Origin: Solibacteraceae bacterium
GTDB taxonomy: Bacteria > Acidobacteriota > Terriglobia > Bryobacterales > Bryobacteraceae
Length of the DNA stretch: 64,000 nt
Direction: 5' to 3'
Assembly (NCBI GenBank): GCA_021324015.1
Contig: JAJPJX010000087.1
Location: 62,001 to 126,000, forward strand
In this document: positions 25,076 to 34,688 of the stretch, one piece after another
Position numbering within the stretch: position 1 is the stretch's first letter
Layout: every line of letters begins with the position of its first letter
The notes under the pieces: generated by a model
Seen by the model: the letters and a program-made list of their open reading frames with translations, nothing else
What the model was told of the DNA's origin: nothing
The model's database searches: none
Translations under genes and position numbers: made by a program

Positions 25076-27793
25076 ATGAGCTTGAGGCGCTTCTTGCGGC
25101 GTGCGCAATGGGATCGGGAACGATCCGAAGAGATGGAGTTCTACCTTCGGATCGAGACTGACGAAAACGTCGGCCGAGGCCTGCCGTATGACGAAGCGCG
25201 CGCGAAGGCGCTGAGGAAGCTTGGTAACCGGACTCTGATTCGAGAGGAGATTTACCGGATGAACACGATCACGCTCCTGGACGCGCTGGCGGGCGACATG
25301 CGATACGGTCTGCGCATCCTGGCGCGCAGTCCGATGTTTACCGCCGCCGCACTGCTGACGCTGGCCATTGGGATCGGCGCCAATGCCGCGGTGTTCAGCG
25401 TGGTAAACAGCGTGCTGCTGCGGCCTCTGCGCTATCCCAAGGCCGAGCAACTAGTCGTCCTTCATCAAGATGCGCCGGGCGCGGCGGGACTGGCGAATGC
25501 CGCCGACGGACTGGCTCTCTCGCCATCGATGTATTTCACCTACGCCGAGCAGAACCGAACATTTCAGGCGCTCGGCGTTTGGATTCCGGGAACCGCGAAT
25601 GTTACGGGCCTGGCCGAGCCGGAGCAGGTTCGCACCGTTTCTGTGAGTGACGGAGTGCTGCAGGCGCTCGGGGTTCCACCGGCTGCCGGCCGTTGGCTCC
25701 TGCCGGCTGACCAGATTCCGCAAGCTTCGGAACCTAACAGTTTCTCGGGGCGTTCCTCCACGGTCATGCTCGGCTATGGGTACTGGCGGCGTCATTTTGG
25801 AGGAGACCGATCGGTCATCGGGCGGAATCTCACCGTGAATTCCCGGCCACGCCAAATCGTGGGTGTCATGCCCCGAGGCTTCCGGATAGTCAAGATAGAA
25901 CCCGATTTGATCCTGCCGCTGGCATTTGATCGAGGCCGGGTGATCCTCGCGGGCTTCGGATTCCATGGCATCGGGAGGCTCAAACCCGGCGTCACGATTG
26001 CGCAAGCGAATGCGGACCTGGCGCGGCTGTTACCGGTTTGGATGGACACCTGGTCAAATGGACCTAATTTGAACGGCCGATGGTACGAGAACTGGAGGAT
26101 CCGGCCCACGATTCGCCCGTTGAAGCAGCAGGTAGTCGGGAACGCCGGCAGCGTCTTGTGGATCGTGATGGGGACCATCGCGCTGGTGATGCTCATGGCC
26201 TATGCCAACGTTACGAATCTGCTGTTGGTCCGCGCGGAGGCGCGCCAACGCGAACTGGCTCTTCGAGCCGCGTTGGGTGCAGGGCTGGCACGCATTGTCC
26301 GCAGCCTGCTGGTCGAAAGCGTGATGCTCGGCCTGATGGGCGGCGCACTCGGTGTGGTGGTCGCGTATGCCGGCCTGCGCTTGCTCGTGGCGATTGGCCC
26401 GGCCAATCTGCCGCGCTTGAACGAAATCTCCGTGGATCTACGCACCTTCGGGTTTACGCTGATGCTTTCGGTGTTGTCGGGGCTGTTTCTTGGACTGGCC
26501 CCGGCCTTCCGGTACGCCGGCCCGCGAATTTCGGCAGCGCTGCGGAGCGCGGGCAGAACAGCGAGTGTCAGCCGCGAGCGGCATCGCGCCCGCAACGTTC
26601 TGGTGGTTGCGCAAGTGGCTATCGCGCTGGTGCTGCTAGTGAGCGCAGGGCTGATGATCCGCACGGCGCGGGTCTTGCGCACTGTGGAGCCGGGGTTCAC
26701 CGGCGCGGAGCATCTTCAAACCGTGCGCATCTCGATTCCGTCTTCGCTCATTCCGGAGCCCCAGCTTGTGATCAGGACCCAACACGACCTGGCCGACAAG
26801 CTGAAGTCGATACCCGGGGTGACGTCTGTTGGATTTGCGAGCGAGGCGCCTATGGAAGCGGAGCCGCCGAACTGGGACAATATCTTTCCGGAGGGCAAGA
26901 CCTACCCAGGCGACGTTGCGCCCCTGCGGCGGTTCGAGAATGTTTCTCCCGGGTTCCTGCACACGATGGGCGCCCGGCTGACTGCCGGCCGTGAATTCAT
27001 CTGGACTGACATCTACGGGCTCAGGCCGATGGTGATGGTTTCCGAGAACCTGGCGCGCGAGTTCTGGGGCGCTCCCTCCGCCGCGGTCGGGAAACGGCTC
27101 CGTCAAGCGTCGATCACGCCTTGGCAGGAAGTGATCGGCGTAGTTCAGGATGTGCGGCAAAATGGGATTCAGGAAAAAGCGCCCGAGATCGTCTACTGGC
27201 CGGTCCTGATGCGGAACCAATTCGCCCCGAACGGCCCTCCCATCGCCGCCCGCGCAGTCACTTTCGTGATCCGAAGCGAGCGCGCGGGTACGGGAGGCTT
27301 TCTGAACCAGGTGAGACAGGCAGTGTGGTCGCGGAATGCCAGTCTGCCGCTAGCCTCTGTCCGCACCATGCGGGAGATCTATGATGAATCGCTGGCGACC
27401 ACTTCCTTCACACTTGTGATGCTGGGAATCGCGGGCGGCATGGCGATGATGCTCGGTTTGATCGGCATCTACGGGGTGATTTCGTACGTTGTATCGCAAC
27501 GGACACGCGAAATCGGGATCCGGGTAGCGCTGGGGGCGGAGCCGGGCGCTTTGCGGTGGCTATTCGTGCGGTATGGGCTGGCGCTCGCCGGCGCCGGCAC
27601 CGCGACCGGATTGGCCGCCGCAGCCGGGTTGACGCGGCTGATGAAGTCCGTGCTGTTTGGAATCAGCCCGGTCGATCCGCTCACCTACATGACCGTGCCC
27701 GTCGTTCTGATTGCGGCTACGGTATTGGCCAGTTATCTGCCTGCGCGCCGGGCGGCGGCAGTAGATCCGGTCGAGACGCTACGGGCGGAGTAG
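25076..27793 (+). CDS. ADOP-type ABC permease (MacB/FtsX-like, duplicated)
   Basis: 905 residues. The N-terminal cytoplasmic segment of about 65 residues (MSLRRFLRRAQWDRERSEEM) is the hallmark of PadR-linked ADOP permeases. Then comes a MacB-type unit: TM1 (MFTAAALLTLAIGIGANAAV), periplasmic MacB_PCD domain (about 110-350) and three helices of the FtsX domain (about 360-490), followed by a second unit with the same layout (about 510-905), ending AARRAAAVDPVETLRAE. There is no ATPase in this gene or next to it. Function in the family is unproven; export or mechanotransmission is inferred from MacB. Confidence 0.9.
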   Translation: MSLRRFLRRAQWDRERSEEMEFYLRIETDENVGRGLPYDEARAKALRKLGNRTLIREEIYRMNTITLLDALAGDMRYGLRILARSPMFTAAALLTLAIGIGANAAVFSVVNSVLLRPLRYPKAEQLVVLHQDAPGAAGLANAADGLALSPSMYFTYAEQNRTFQALGVWIPGTANVTGLAEPEQVRTVSVSDGVLQALGVPPAAGRWLLPADQIPQASEPNSFSGRSSTVMLGYGYWRRHFGGDRSVIGRNLTVNSRPRQIVGVMPRGFRIVKIEPDLILPLAFDRGRVILAGFGFHGIGRLKPGVTIAQANADLARLLPVWMDTWSNGPNLNGRWYENWRIRPTIRPLKQQVVGNAGSVLWIVMGTIALVMLMAYANVTNLLLVRAEARQRELALRAALGAGLARIVRSLLVESVMLGLMGGALGVVVAYAGLRLLVAIGPANLPRLNEISVDLRTFGFTLMLSVLSGLFLGLAPAFRYAGPRISAALRSAGRTASVSRERHRARNVLVVAQVAIALVLLVSAGLMIRTARVLRTVEPGFTGAEHLQTVRISIPSSLIPEPQLVIRTQHDLADKLKSIPGVTSVGFASEAPMEAEPPNWDNIFPEGKTYPGDVAPLRRFENVSPGFLHTMGARLTAGREFIWTDIYGLRPMVMVSENLAREFWGAPSAAVGKRLRQASITPWQEVIGVVQDVRQNGIQEKAPEIVYWPVLMRNQFAPNGPPIAARAVTFVIRSERAGTGGFLNQVRQAVWSRNASLPLASVRTMREIYDESLATTSFTLVMLGIAGGMAMMLGLIGIYGVISYVVSQRTREIGIRVALGAEPGALRWLFVRYGLALAGAGTATGLAAAAGLTRLMKSVLFGISPVDPLTYMTVPVVLIAATVLASYLPARRAAAVDPVETLRAE

Positions 27794-27809
27794 ACCTAGG
27801 TTTCGCGGT

Positions 27810-27838
27810 TTGTCACTGACAACGCGGCGCCTTAGATT
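27810..27838 (+). promoter_or_regulatory. Promoter-like element for the SMP-30 gene
   Basis: TTGTCA (27810-27815), 17-bp spacer and TAGATT (27833-27838). The expected start near 27845 falls between the two in-frame ATGs (27841 and 27853), favouring 27853. Confidence 0.5.
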
Positions 27839-27852
27839 GTATGATTCTCGGC

Positions 27853-28851
27853 ATGCAACGCAATGTGGGCATTCTATTTTTGATGGGAGTGGCGCTGGCT
27901 TCGGCGCAGAGCGAAGGCCACGTGAGCAAGGCCGCGCCGGAGTTGGACCAGGTCATTTGGGAGGACGCCAAGATCGAAAAGCTCGGCGGCGGCTTTGGCT
28001 TCGTGGAAGGCCCGGTGTGGATCCACGCGGGCTGGATCTACTCGGCCTGTCTGCTGTTCAGCGATATCCCCAATAACGTCATCCGGAAGTGGACGCCGGG
28101 CGGCAAGTTCACGGTCTTCCGAGAGCACAGCGGCTTCAGCGGAAGCGGCGCCCCCGCCGGGGCGCTCATCGGCTCCAACGGCCTGACTCTGGACAAGCGG
28201 GGGCACCTGGTCATCTGCGAGCACGGCAACCGCCGCGTGGAACGGCTGAATATGAGGACCGGCAAGGCGGTGGTGCTGGCCGACAAGTACGAAGGCAAGC
28301 GGCTCAACAGTCCCAATGACGCCGTGGTCAAATCCGACGGCTCCATTTACTTCACGGATCCTCCCTACGGCCTGCCGAAAGAAGATGCCGACCCGCAGAA
28401 AGAACTGAGTTTCAATGGCGTCTACCGCCTGGCGCACGGCAAACTGCAACTCTTATACAAGGACCTCAGCCGCCCCAACGGCATCGCCTTCAGCCCGGAC
28501 GAAAAGTATCTCTACGTGGGCAACTCGGATGCCGCCCGGAAGATCTGGATGCGGTTCGACGTGCGTCCGGACGGCAGCATCGCCAACGGCAAGCTGTTCT
28601 ACGACGTGACGAAGGAAGCCGCGGACGGGCTGCCGGACGGCATGAAGGTGGACACGAAGGGCAACCTCTACTGCACCGGTCCGGGCGGCGTGTGGATCTT
28701 CTCGCCCGAGGGGAAACACCTGGGGACCATCCAACTGCCGGAGATTCCGGCCAATTGCGCTTTCGGCGACCGCGATCAGCAAACGCTGTACATCACGGCA
28801 CGCACAGGCTTGTATCGGGTGCGCCTGAATGTGGCGGGAGTCCGCCCGTAA
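27853..28851 (+). CDS. Exported SMP-30/gluconolactonase-family protein
   Basis: 332 residues, signal peptide MQRNVGILFLMGVALASAQ. Six-bladed propeller hydrolase with metal-site residues: Glu in GFVEGPVWI, Asn in LNSPNDAVV, and Asn/Asp in RPNGIAFSPDEKYLYV; DGMKVDTKGNLYCTGPGG follows. Family members hydrolyse aldonolactones or organophosphates; a sugar-acid lactonase fits the neighbouring glycosidase and uronate genes. ATG 27853 is preferred over 27841 because of the promoter position and the better signal peptide. No SD is visible. Confidence 0.85.
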   Translation: MQRNVGILFLMGVALASAQSEGHVSKAAPELDQVIWEDAKIEKLGGGFGFVEGPVWIHAGWIYSACLLFSDIPNNVIRKWTPGGKFTVFREHSGFSGSGAPAGALIGSNGLTLDKRGHLVICEHGNRRVERLNMRTGKAVVLADKYEGKRLNSPNDAVVKSDGSIYFTDPPYGLPKEDADPQKELSFNGVYRLAHGKLQLLYKDLSRPNGIAFSPDEKYLYVGNSDAARKIWMRFDVRPDGSIANGKLFYDVTKEAADGLPDGMKVDTKGNLYCTGPGGVWIFSPEGKHLGTIQLPEIPANCAFGDRDQQTLYITARTGLYRVRLNVAGVRP

Positions 28852-28949
28852 GAGGGGCGGGCCGCCTGGACACCCCGGATCTGCACGCGGGGCCTTACAT
28901 GCCGCAACGGTGGATGGCGCGTTGCAGTGGCGCTATGATTGCAGCTCGG

Positions 28950-31900
28950 ATGGTGTTTTTCCTCGTATTCGCCGCCGCGCTCTTCGGCGGCCCGCGAATG
29001 GACCTGGCGCCGTTCGGCCGGCCTTGCTGTTCGACCGATGAGTACCAACTTCAAACGACATTTGATTACCGGCATCCACGCGGGCTGATCCGCGCCGCCG
29101 GCGGCCGGGGCATTTACGGGTTGCAATGGGCCGAGGAGCGCGACCTGTTTGAGATCGTGGTGCGTTTCACGAAGGCTTACGAGGCCCGCAGCGTGGGGGT
29201 GCAGTATTGGTTTCGCAACTGGCCCTACCCGCCGCCCCACATGCCGGCCATCGAGGATCCCGTGGACGACCCATGGCAGGGGCAGTGGCTGGTTGCGAGG
29301 ACCGAGCAGGCGTGCGAAACGCGCACCTGCCACTTTACTTTCCTCCCGCTCGCGGCCGAGGAAAACCCGCGCGCGGGCAACCTTCCCGGCGTGCGGTACC
29401 GGCGGGCGATTAAGTTTCGACTGGTGTTCCCGGCGGGCAACCTGCCTGTCATCGAGTCGGTACAGGTCTTCAGCCAATCCGAGGTGAAACGCGCGTCTGT
29501 GAAGGTGCTCTTCGACGTGGATCGCAAGCCTCCCGAAGGTTCGGCCGCGAAGCCCGAATTCCGCGCTTACAACGGCCGCATCCGCGAGGTGAAGCCCATC
29601 GCCGGCGGAACTATCCTCACGGTGGACGCCGCCGACCCGCGTCCGGCCGGCTCCAACGACGTCACGGTGGTGACGGTCACCCGGGGGCGGGACACGTTTT
29701 CGTTCGTGCCCGCCGACGCCGGGAGGGCGCCGCTGTACATTCCGGATTACCATGCCTGCATTACGCGGGCCGGCGATGAAAAGCCGTTTTCGCGCGAGAT
29801 CGTCCAACCGGGGGCGCTTATCCGGGAGCGCCTGGCGCGCGAGCCGGAGCAGACCTACGAGCGCGCCCGCCGCGAGATTCCCGCGCTGGACCCCGTCGAG
29901 CGTCAGGGCGACCGGCTCTACCTGCCGCTTGCCGCGGATGCCAGTTGGCAGAAGTTCGCCTTCGAGTGGGGCGGTAACGTCATGATCAGCAAGCGCGGCA
30001 CCAAGGCCTATGGCGCCGAACTGGCGCGCCTGACCTGGCCCGGCGACCGCATCCGCTGGATGATCGGGACCGGCGACCCCGCCACGTTCCGCCCGAAATC
30101 CGAGGATTCCACGCTCTCGGTGATGGAAGACTACCTGCCCGTAGGTACGGCGCGCTGGGCGGCCGGCGACATCGAGTACGAACAAGAGGCCTTCGCCACA
30201 CTGTTGCAGGGGCCGCTCTCCCCCGAAGACGGCGCGCGCAGCGAGGAGACCCCCGCGGTGCTGATGATGCGCATCCGCGCCCGCAACCGCGGCGGCTCGC
30301 CGGAATTGGCGCACCTTTGGGTTCGCATGAGTCCAGACGAGCCCCTGGCGTTCGATGGCACGTTGCTCACAGCGGACGCAGGCCGCGCCACACGCGCGTG
30401 CGTGCGCCCGTTTGCCGGAGCCCAAACGGCGATTGACCACGGCGACCTGCACCAAAGTATCACCCTGGCTCCGGGCCAGGACGCCACTACGCTTGTGGCT
30501 ATCCCCTTTATCCCGGGGCTCAGCGCATCCGAGCGCGCGCGGCTCTCGGAACTGGATTACGATTCCGAGCGCGCCCGGGTGGTCGGATACTGGCGCGGCG
30601 TAACGGCGCCAGGCATCCCCTGGCACGTTCCCGAGCAACGCTTCAATACGTTTGCGAAGGCGGTTCTCTGCCACATCCGCATCTCCGCTACCAAGGACCC
30701 CAACAGCGGGCTGTACATGGTTCCCGCCGCCAGCTACAACTACAAGGTCTTCGCCAACGAGGCGGTGTTCCAGTCTCAGTTGCTGGACGTGGCTGGTTAC
30801 CACGATCTCTCGCGCAGGTACCTGGATACCTGGCCCAAGGTGCAGGGATCCAAGCCCTTCCTCGGCTCCTTCACCGGGCAGCAGGGCGTGTATCACGGCG
30901 CGAAAACCGGACCGGACTACGACTATACGGCCAGCAACTACAACCTCGACCACGGCACCGTGCTTTGGTCGCTGGCGGAGCACTACTGGATCACACGCGA
31001 TCGCGACTGGCTGAAAGGCATCACCCCCAGCCTGAAGAAGGCCGCGGATTGGATCGTCGGGCAACGGCAGCTCACCAAGGTGCTCGAGGGCGGCGCACCC
31101 TGCCCGGAGTACGGCCTGTTACCCGCCGGCCACCTGGAGGATAACGCCGATTGGGGCCACTGGTTTTCCGTGAACGCCTACGCCAGCCTGGGTCTGACCG
31201 AGATGGCCAAGGCGCTGGCGGAAGCCGGCGACCCGGACGCGGGGCGGTACCGGAAAGAGGCCGCCTTGTACCGCGCCGACTTGCGCCGGGCGGTGGACCG
31301 CGCGGCCGCCGCGTCCCCGGTGATCCGCCTGCGCAACAATACGTGGGTCCCCTACGTGCCCACCCGCGTGCACCAGCGCATCCGGCTGTTCGGGCCTCTA
31401 CGGGCCGGATATTATTCGCGATACCGGGAGAAGGCGCTTCCCACGTATCGCCTCTCGGCGACGCGCGAACTCCTGTATGGTCCCCTGATCCTGGTGGACA
31501 CCGGTATTTATGATGCCCGCGAGCGCCTGGCCCGCTGGGTCATCGACGATTGGGAAGACAACGCGACCATGTCGGAACCACTGGGGCTGCACGTGCACGG
31601 CTGGGTGGATGAAAACCTGTGGTTCAGCCGCGGCGGCATGGTTTTCCAGGCCAACCTGCAAAATCCAATTCGCGCGTACTTGAGGCGCGGTGAAGCGCGC
31701 GCCGCCATTCGCGATCTGTATAACAACTTCGTCGCGTGCTACTACCCCGCGGTGAACGTGTTCACCGAGGAATATCGGCAATGGCGTTCGCCCAGCGGGC
31801 CGTTCTACAAGATCCCCGACGAAGCGAAGTTCGTCCACCGCCTGCGCGACATGCTGATCACCGAGTACGAGGGCGACCTGATCTTCGCGGCCGCCACGCC

Positions 31901-32192
31901 GGAACGCTGGCTGGCGCCCGGGCAGGAAATCTCGGTCCGGGATGCGCCCACAGAGTATGGTCCGGCCAGCTATCTGCTGCGGGGCGGTTCCGGGGAAGTG
32001 CGCGGGACGATAGAGCTGCCGCAGCGGAGTCCGTATCGCAATGCCTGGCTGGTCATCCGCGTGCCGGAGAGCCGGAAGATCCGTTCCGTCACGATCAACG
32101 GCAAACCCTGGACCGGGGTAGATGCGGAGGGCCACCGCATCCGCCTGCCGAAGATCCAGGGACGGATGGAAATTGTAGTCAAGACCCTGTAG
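28950..32192 (+). CDS. Large exported six-hairpin glycosidase-like protein
   Basis: 1080 residues from ATG 28950 (signal peptide MVFFLVFAAALFGG); TATGAT at 28934-28939 ends 10 nt before it. Residues about 20-400 are beta-rich and resemble a discoidin/jelly-roll plus super-sandwich region. About 560-930 form an (alpha/alpha)6 barrel: FNTFAKAVLCHIRISATKDP, YMVPAASYNYKVFANEAVFQ, YNLDHGTVLWSLAEHYWITR, LPAGHLEDNADWGHWFSVNA, MSEPLGLHVHGWVDENLWFS. The C-terminal 120 residues are a beta-sandwich. It looks like GH families of the GH63/GH78/GH95 type, but I cannot assign a family. Catalytic acids are probably in HLEDNADWGHW and VDENLW. Confidence 0.75.
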   Translation: MVFFLVFAAALFGGPRMDLAPFGRPCCSTDEYQLQTTFDYRHPRGLIRAAGGRGIYGLQWAEERDLFEIVVRFTKAYEARSVGVQYWFRNWPYPPPHMPAIEDPVDDPWQGQWLVARTEQACETRTCHFTFLPLAAEENPRAGNLPGVRYRRAIKFRLVFPAGNLPVIESVQVFSQSEVKRASVKVLFDVDRKPPEGSAAKPEFRAYNGRIREVKPIAGGTILTVDAADPRPAGSNDVTVVTVTRGRDTFSFVPADAGRAPLYIPDYHACITRAGDEKPFSREIVQPGALIRERLAREPEQTYERARREIPALDPVERQGDRLYLPLAADASWQKFAFEWGGNVMISKRGTKAYGAELARLTWPGDRIRWMIGTGDPATFRPKSEDSTLSVMEDYLPVGTARWAAGDIEYEQEAFATLLQGPLSPEDGARSEETPAVLMMRIRARNRGGSPELAHLWVRMSPDEPLAFDGTLLTADAGRATRACVRPFAGAQTAIDHGDLHQSITLAPGQDATTLVAIPFIPGLSASERARLSELDYDSERARVVGYWRGVTAPGIPWHVPEQRFNTFAKAVLCHIRISATKDPNSGLYMVPAASYNYKVFANEAVFQSQLLDVAGYHDLSRRYLDTWPKVQGSKPFLGSFTGQQGVYHGAKTGPDYDYTASNYNLDHGTVLWSLAEHYWITRDRDWLKGITPSLKKAADWIVGQRQLTKVLEGGAPCPEYGLLPAGHLEDNADWGHWFSVNAYASLGLTEMAKALAEAGDPDAGRYRKEAALYRADLRRAVDRAAAASPVIRLRNNTWVPYVPTRVHQRIRLFGPLRAGYYSRYREKALPTYRLSATRELLYGPLILVDTGIYDARERLARWVIDDWEDNATMSEPLGLHVHGWVDENLWFSRGGMVFQANLQNPIRAYLRRGEARAAIRDLYNNFVACYYPAVNVFTEEYRQWRSPSGPFYKIPDEAKFVHRLRDMLITEYEGDLIFAAATPERWLAPGQEISVRDAPTEYGPASYLLRGGSGEVRGTIELPQRSPYRNAWLVIRVPESRKIRSVTINGKPWTGVDAEGHRIRLPKIQGRMEIVVKTL

Positions 32193-32204
32193 CGCGGAGG
32201 TCAT

Positions 32205-32489
32205 CATGAGAACTCGCGCCGTCCGATTCTGCCTGGCCGCTTTCCTGGCCGCCGCCGGAGGTCACCCTGGGGGGAGGCGACCCAGCTGATTGCCCGACGG
32301 CGGCACGAGGTGCGCGCGGTGGAGGAACGGGCCAGGCCACAGGCGAATTTCGAGGCGCTGGTAACGCACGAGCGTGCTGTCCCTCCGGCGCTGGATGGGA
32401 GAACGGCAGCCGGCAAGTCTCGCCGGAGCCCGGCTCCGCCTTCGCCGCGGCCGTTGTCCCTGTTCGGGAGGCAGGCTTCCTCTGAGTGA
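32205..32489 (+). pseudogene. Small frameshifted exported ORF
   Basis: GGAGG (32197-32201) and ATG 32205 start MRTRAVRFCLAAFLAAAGG, a plausible signal peptide, but the frame stops at 32286-32288. In the neighbouring frame an open stretch continues as WGEATQLIARRRHEVRAVEE, ERARPQANFEALVTHERAVP up to the TGA at 32487-32489. A one-base shift near 32260 would join them into about 94 residues. Either a decayed small exported gene or a sequencing indel. Confidence 0.4.
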
Positions 32490-32527
32490 CCGTCGCGGCG
32501 TGTATAATCGCGGGAGCAGGTGCACTA

Positions 32528-33625
32528 ATGGAACCCAACAATCTTCTCGCAACCACGCGCCGTGGCTTCGTGCGCGCCGGGCTCGGCGCGGCAGGCGTGG
32601 CGGCCTCCGCCGCCGGCGCGGCCAGGCGGCCGCTCGAGCCGCTATCGCCGGGCATCAAAATCACCCTCCAGCTTCCCACGAACTTTACCGACGAGGACCT
32701 CAAGTTCGCCAAACAGATCGGAGTGCGCTATGTCACCGTGGGAACCACCGGCGGCACCTACGAGATGTTCGCGGACTTCAAGCGGCGCATCGAAAGCGCC
32801 GGCTTGAGTGTGACCAACATCGGCAACACCAAGGTACACAACATGCCGGAGGTCACCCTCAACCTCCCCGGGCGGGACCAGAAAATCGAGGAATACAAGC
32901 AGTACCTGCGCAACCTGGGCAAAGCCGGAATTCACTACACCACCTACGCCCACATGGCGAACGGCATCTGGAGTTCCCCGCCGGAGACCGCCCGCGGCGG
33001 CGCTCCCGCGCGCGCCTTCCACGAGGCCACCGCCAAGGGATATTGGGTGGGCCAGGTCTTCGAGCCGCCGCTGACTCATGGACGGCGCTTCTCCAAGGAG
33101 GAAATCTGGGAGAACTACACCTATTTCATCAAGCAGGTGGTTCCGGTGGCCGAGGAGGAGGGTGTTCGCATCGGCATCCACCCGGACGACCCGCCGGTTC
33201 CCGAACTCGGCGGAGTGCCGCGTTGCATTTTCGGCAACTTTGATGGATACGTGCGCGCGCTCGAAATCGCCAACAGCCCCAATGTGGGCGTCTGCCTGTG
33301 CTGCGGCACCTGGATGGAAGGCGGCAAGTACATGGGCAAGGACGTCTATTCCGCGGCGCGGGAATTCGCCAAGATGGGCAAGCTGTGGAAGATCCACTTC
33401 CGTAACGTGAGCGCTCCCATTCCGGACTTCGTGGAGGAGTTCGTGGATGACGGCTACACCAATATGCGGAAGCTCATGCGCACGCTGGTGGACGTGGACT
33501 TCCGAGGTATTCTCATCGCCGACCACGTTCCCGGCATGGTGGGCGGCCGCACCGGCTGGGCCTACAGCATCGGATATATCCGCGCGCTGCACGATATGGC
33601 CCGCGACGAGCAGCGGCGGGCGTAA
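32528..33625 (+). CDS. Tat-targeted mannonate-dehydratase-like (UxuA) / TIM-barrel protein
   Basis: 365 residues. The N-terminus TTRRGFVRAGLGAAGVAASA is a twin-arginine signal, surprising for an enzyme normally cytosolic. The barrel carries the UxuA-type block IGIHPDDPPVPELGGVPRCI, plus IHFRNVSAPIPDFVEEFVDD, NPNVGVC-like NSPNVGVCLCCGTWMEGG and YSIGYIRALHDMA, typical for D-mannonate dehydratase and related xylose-isomerase-like barrels. TATAAT (32503-32508) lies 19 nt before the ATG. Downstream is an amidohydrolase on the same strand. Expected activity is D-mannonate to 2-keto-3-deoxygluconate, or a related sugar acid reaction in the periplasm. Confidence 0.75.
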   Translation: MEPNNLLATTRRGFVRAGLGAAGVAASAAGAARRPLEPLSPGIKITLQLPTNFTDEDLKFAKQIGVRYVTVGTTGGTYEMFADFKRRIESAGLSVTNIGNTKVHNMPEVTLNLPGRDQKIEEYKQYLRNLGKAGIHYTTYAHMANGIWSSPPETARGGAPARAFHEATAKGYWVGQVFEPPLTHGRRFSKEEIWENYTYFIKQVVPVAEEEGVRIGIHPDDPPVPELGGVPRCIFGNFDGYVRALEIANSPNVGVCLCCGTWMEGGKYMGKDVYSAAREFAKMGKLWKIHFRNVSAPIPDFVEEFVDDGYTNMRKLMRTLVDVDFRGILIADHVPGMVGGRTGWAYSIGYIRALHDMARDEQRRA

Positions 33626-33651
33626 GTGCACGGGTGATATACTCCCCGCTC

Positions 33652-34587
33652 GTGGAGCATGGAATGACTCGCCGGGTGTGGCTGAGCGGAGCCGTGGGCA
33701 GCCTGGCCGCGGGGGCCGCGGCTGGTCCCCCGAGCCTGCTCATCGACACGCACATTCATCTGTTCGCTGACGACCAGAAGCGCTTTCCCTATCACCCGAA
33801 CGCTACCTATCGGCCTCCGGCGCAGCCGCTCGAACCGTACCTACGGTTCGTGCGGTCGAGCGGCATCCGCCACGTCGTGATCGTGCATCCGGAGCCCTAC
33901 CAGGACGATCACCGGTACCTGGAATATTGCTTTGCGCACGAGCCCTCGGCGGGATTCTTCAAGGGCACATGCTTGTTCGATCCGATCGCTCCGGAAACCC
34001 CCGCGCGGATGGAGGCATTGACGGAAAAGCACCCGGGGCGCATCGTGGCGCTGCGCATTCACGAGATGCATCCGCCCGGGACGCCGCCCAGCACGTCCGG
34101 CGCCATCAAGGACCGCGACCTGCGGGCGCCGGCCATGAAAACCACCTGGCGGAAGGCGCAGTCGCTGGGCCTGGCGATCCAAATGCATTTTCTGCCCTAC
34201 TACGCGCCGCAGATCGGTGAGCTGGCGGCGCAGTTTCCGGAGGTGCCCGTGATTCTGGACCACCTGGGGCGTGCCGGACAAGGCAGCGCCGCCGATCAGA
34301 AGCGGCTGTTCGAACTGGCCAGGCTGCCGCGCGTATACATGAAATATTCGGCGGTGAACTACTCCTCGCGGGAGCCGTATCCGTATCCCGACGCCAAGCC
34401 GCTGGTACGCCGCGCTTTCGACGCCTTCGGGCCGGACCGCATCGTCTGGGGCGGGCTGGGCCACACGATGGAGGAGTTCGAAAAGCAGGTGCACCTGTTC
34501 GAAATCATGTGGGATTTTGCTGCGGAGTCCGACAAAGCCAAGATCCGCGGCCGCAACGCCACGCGTCTGTATGGTTTCCCGGCGTGA
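33652..34587 (+). CDS. Amidohydrolase-2-family protein lacking the usual WGSD Asp
   Basis: 311 residues from GTG 33652 (or ATG 33664). TATACT (33638-33643) ends 8 nt before the GTG. The N-terminus MTRRVWLSGAVGSLAAGAAA looks like a Tat/Sec signal. TIM-barrel motifs are IDTHIHLF (metal HxH), IQMHFLPYY, VILDHLGRAGQG and YMKYSAVNY. The usual final WGSDxP, which supplies the catalytic Asp, is replaced by VWGGLGHTMEEF. The family includes lactonases and decarboxylases. It follows the mannonate-dehydratase-like gene by 26 bp. Confidence 0.75.
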   Translation: MEHGMTRRVWLSGAVGSLAAGAAAGPPSLLIDTHIHLFADDQKRFPYHPNATYRPPAQPLEPYLRFVRSSGIRHVVIVHPEPYQDDHRYLEYCFAHEPSAGFFKGTCLFDPIAPETPARMEALTEKHPGRIVALRIHEMHPPGTPPSTSGAIKDRDLRAPAMKTTWRKAQSLGLAIQMHFLPYYAPQIGELAAQFPEVPVILDHLGRAGQGSAADQKRLFELARLPRVYMKYSAVNYSSREPYPYPDAKPLVRRAFDAFGPDRIVWGGLGHTMEEFEKQVHLFEIMWDFAAESDKAKIRGRNATRLYGFPA

Positions 34588-34688
34588 AGGGCGGCGGGCG
34601 ATACTAACCAAAGACAGAGTAAGGGGGAACGACCTGCGAGCCGTAGAATAAGGGCAGAGGCAGTGCGCGCATTGCCGGAGAAGCGGGC

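Noticed and set aside
28776-31064. Long open antisense frame (762 codons) opposite the glycosidase-like gene
   Set aside because: Arg/Gly/Val/His-rich low-information translation, no start signal, and the plus strand has a clear signal peptide and fold motifs. A by-product of high GC.
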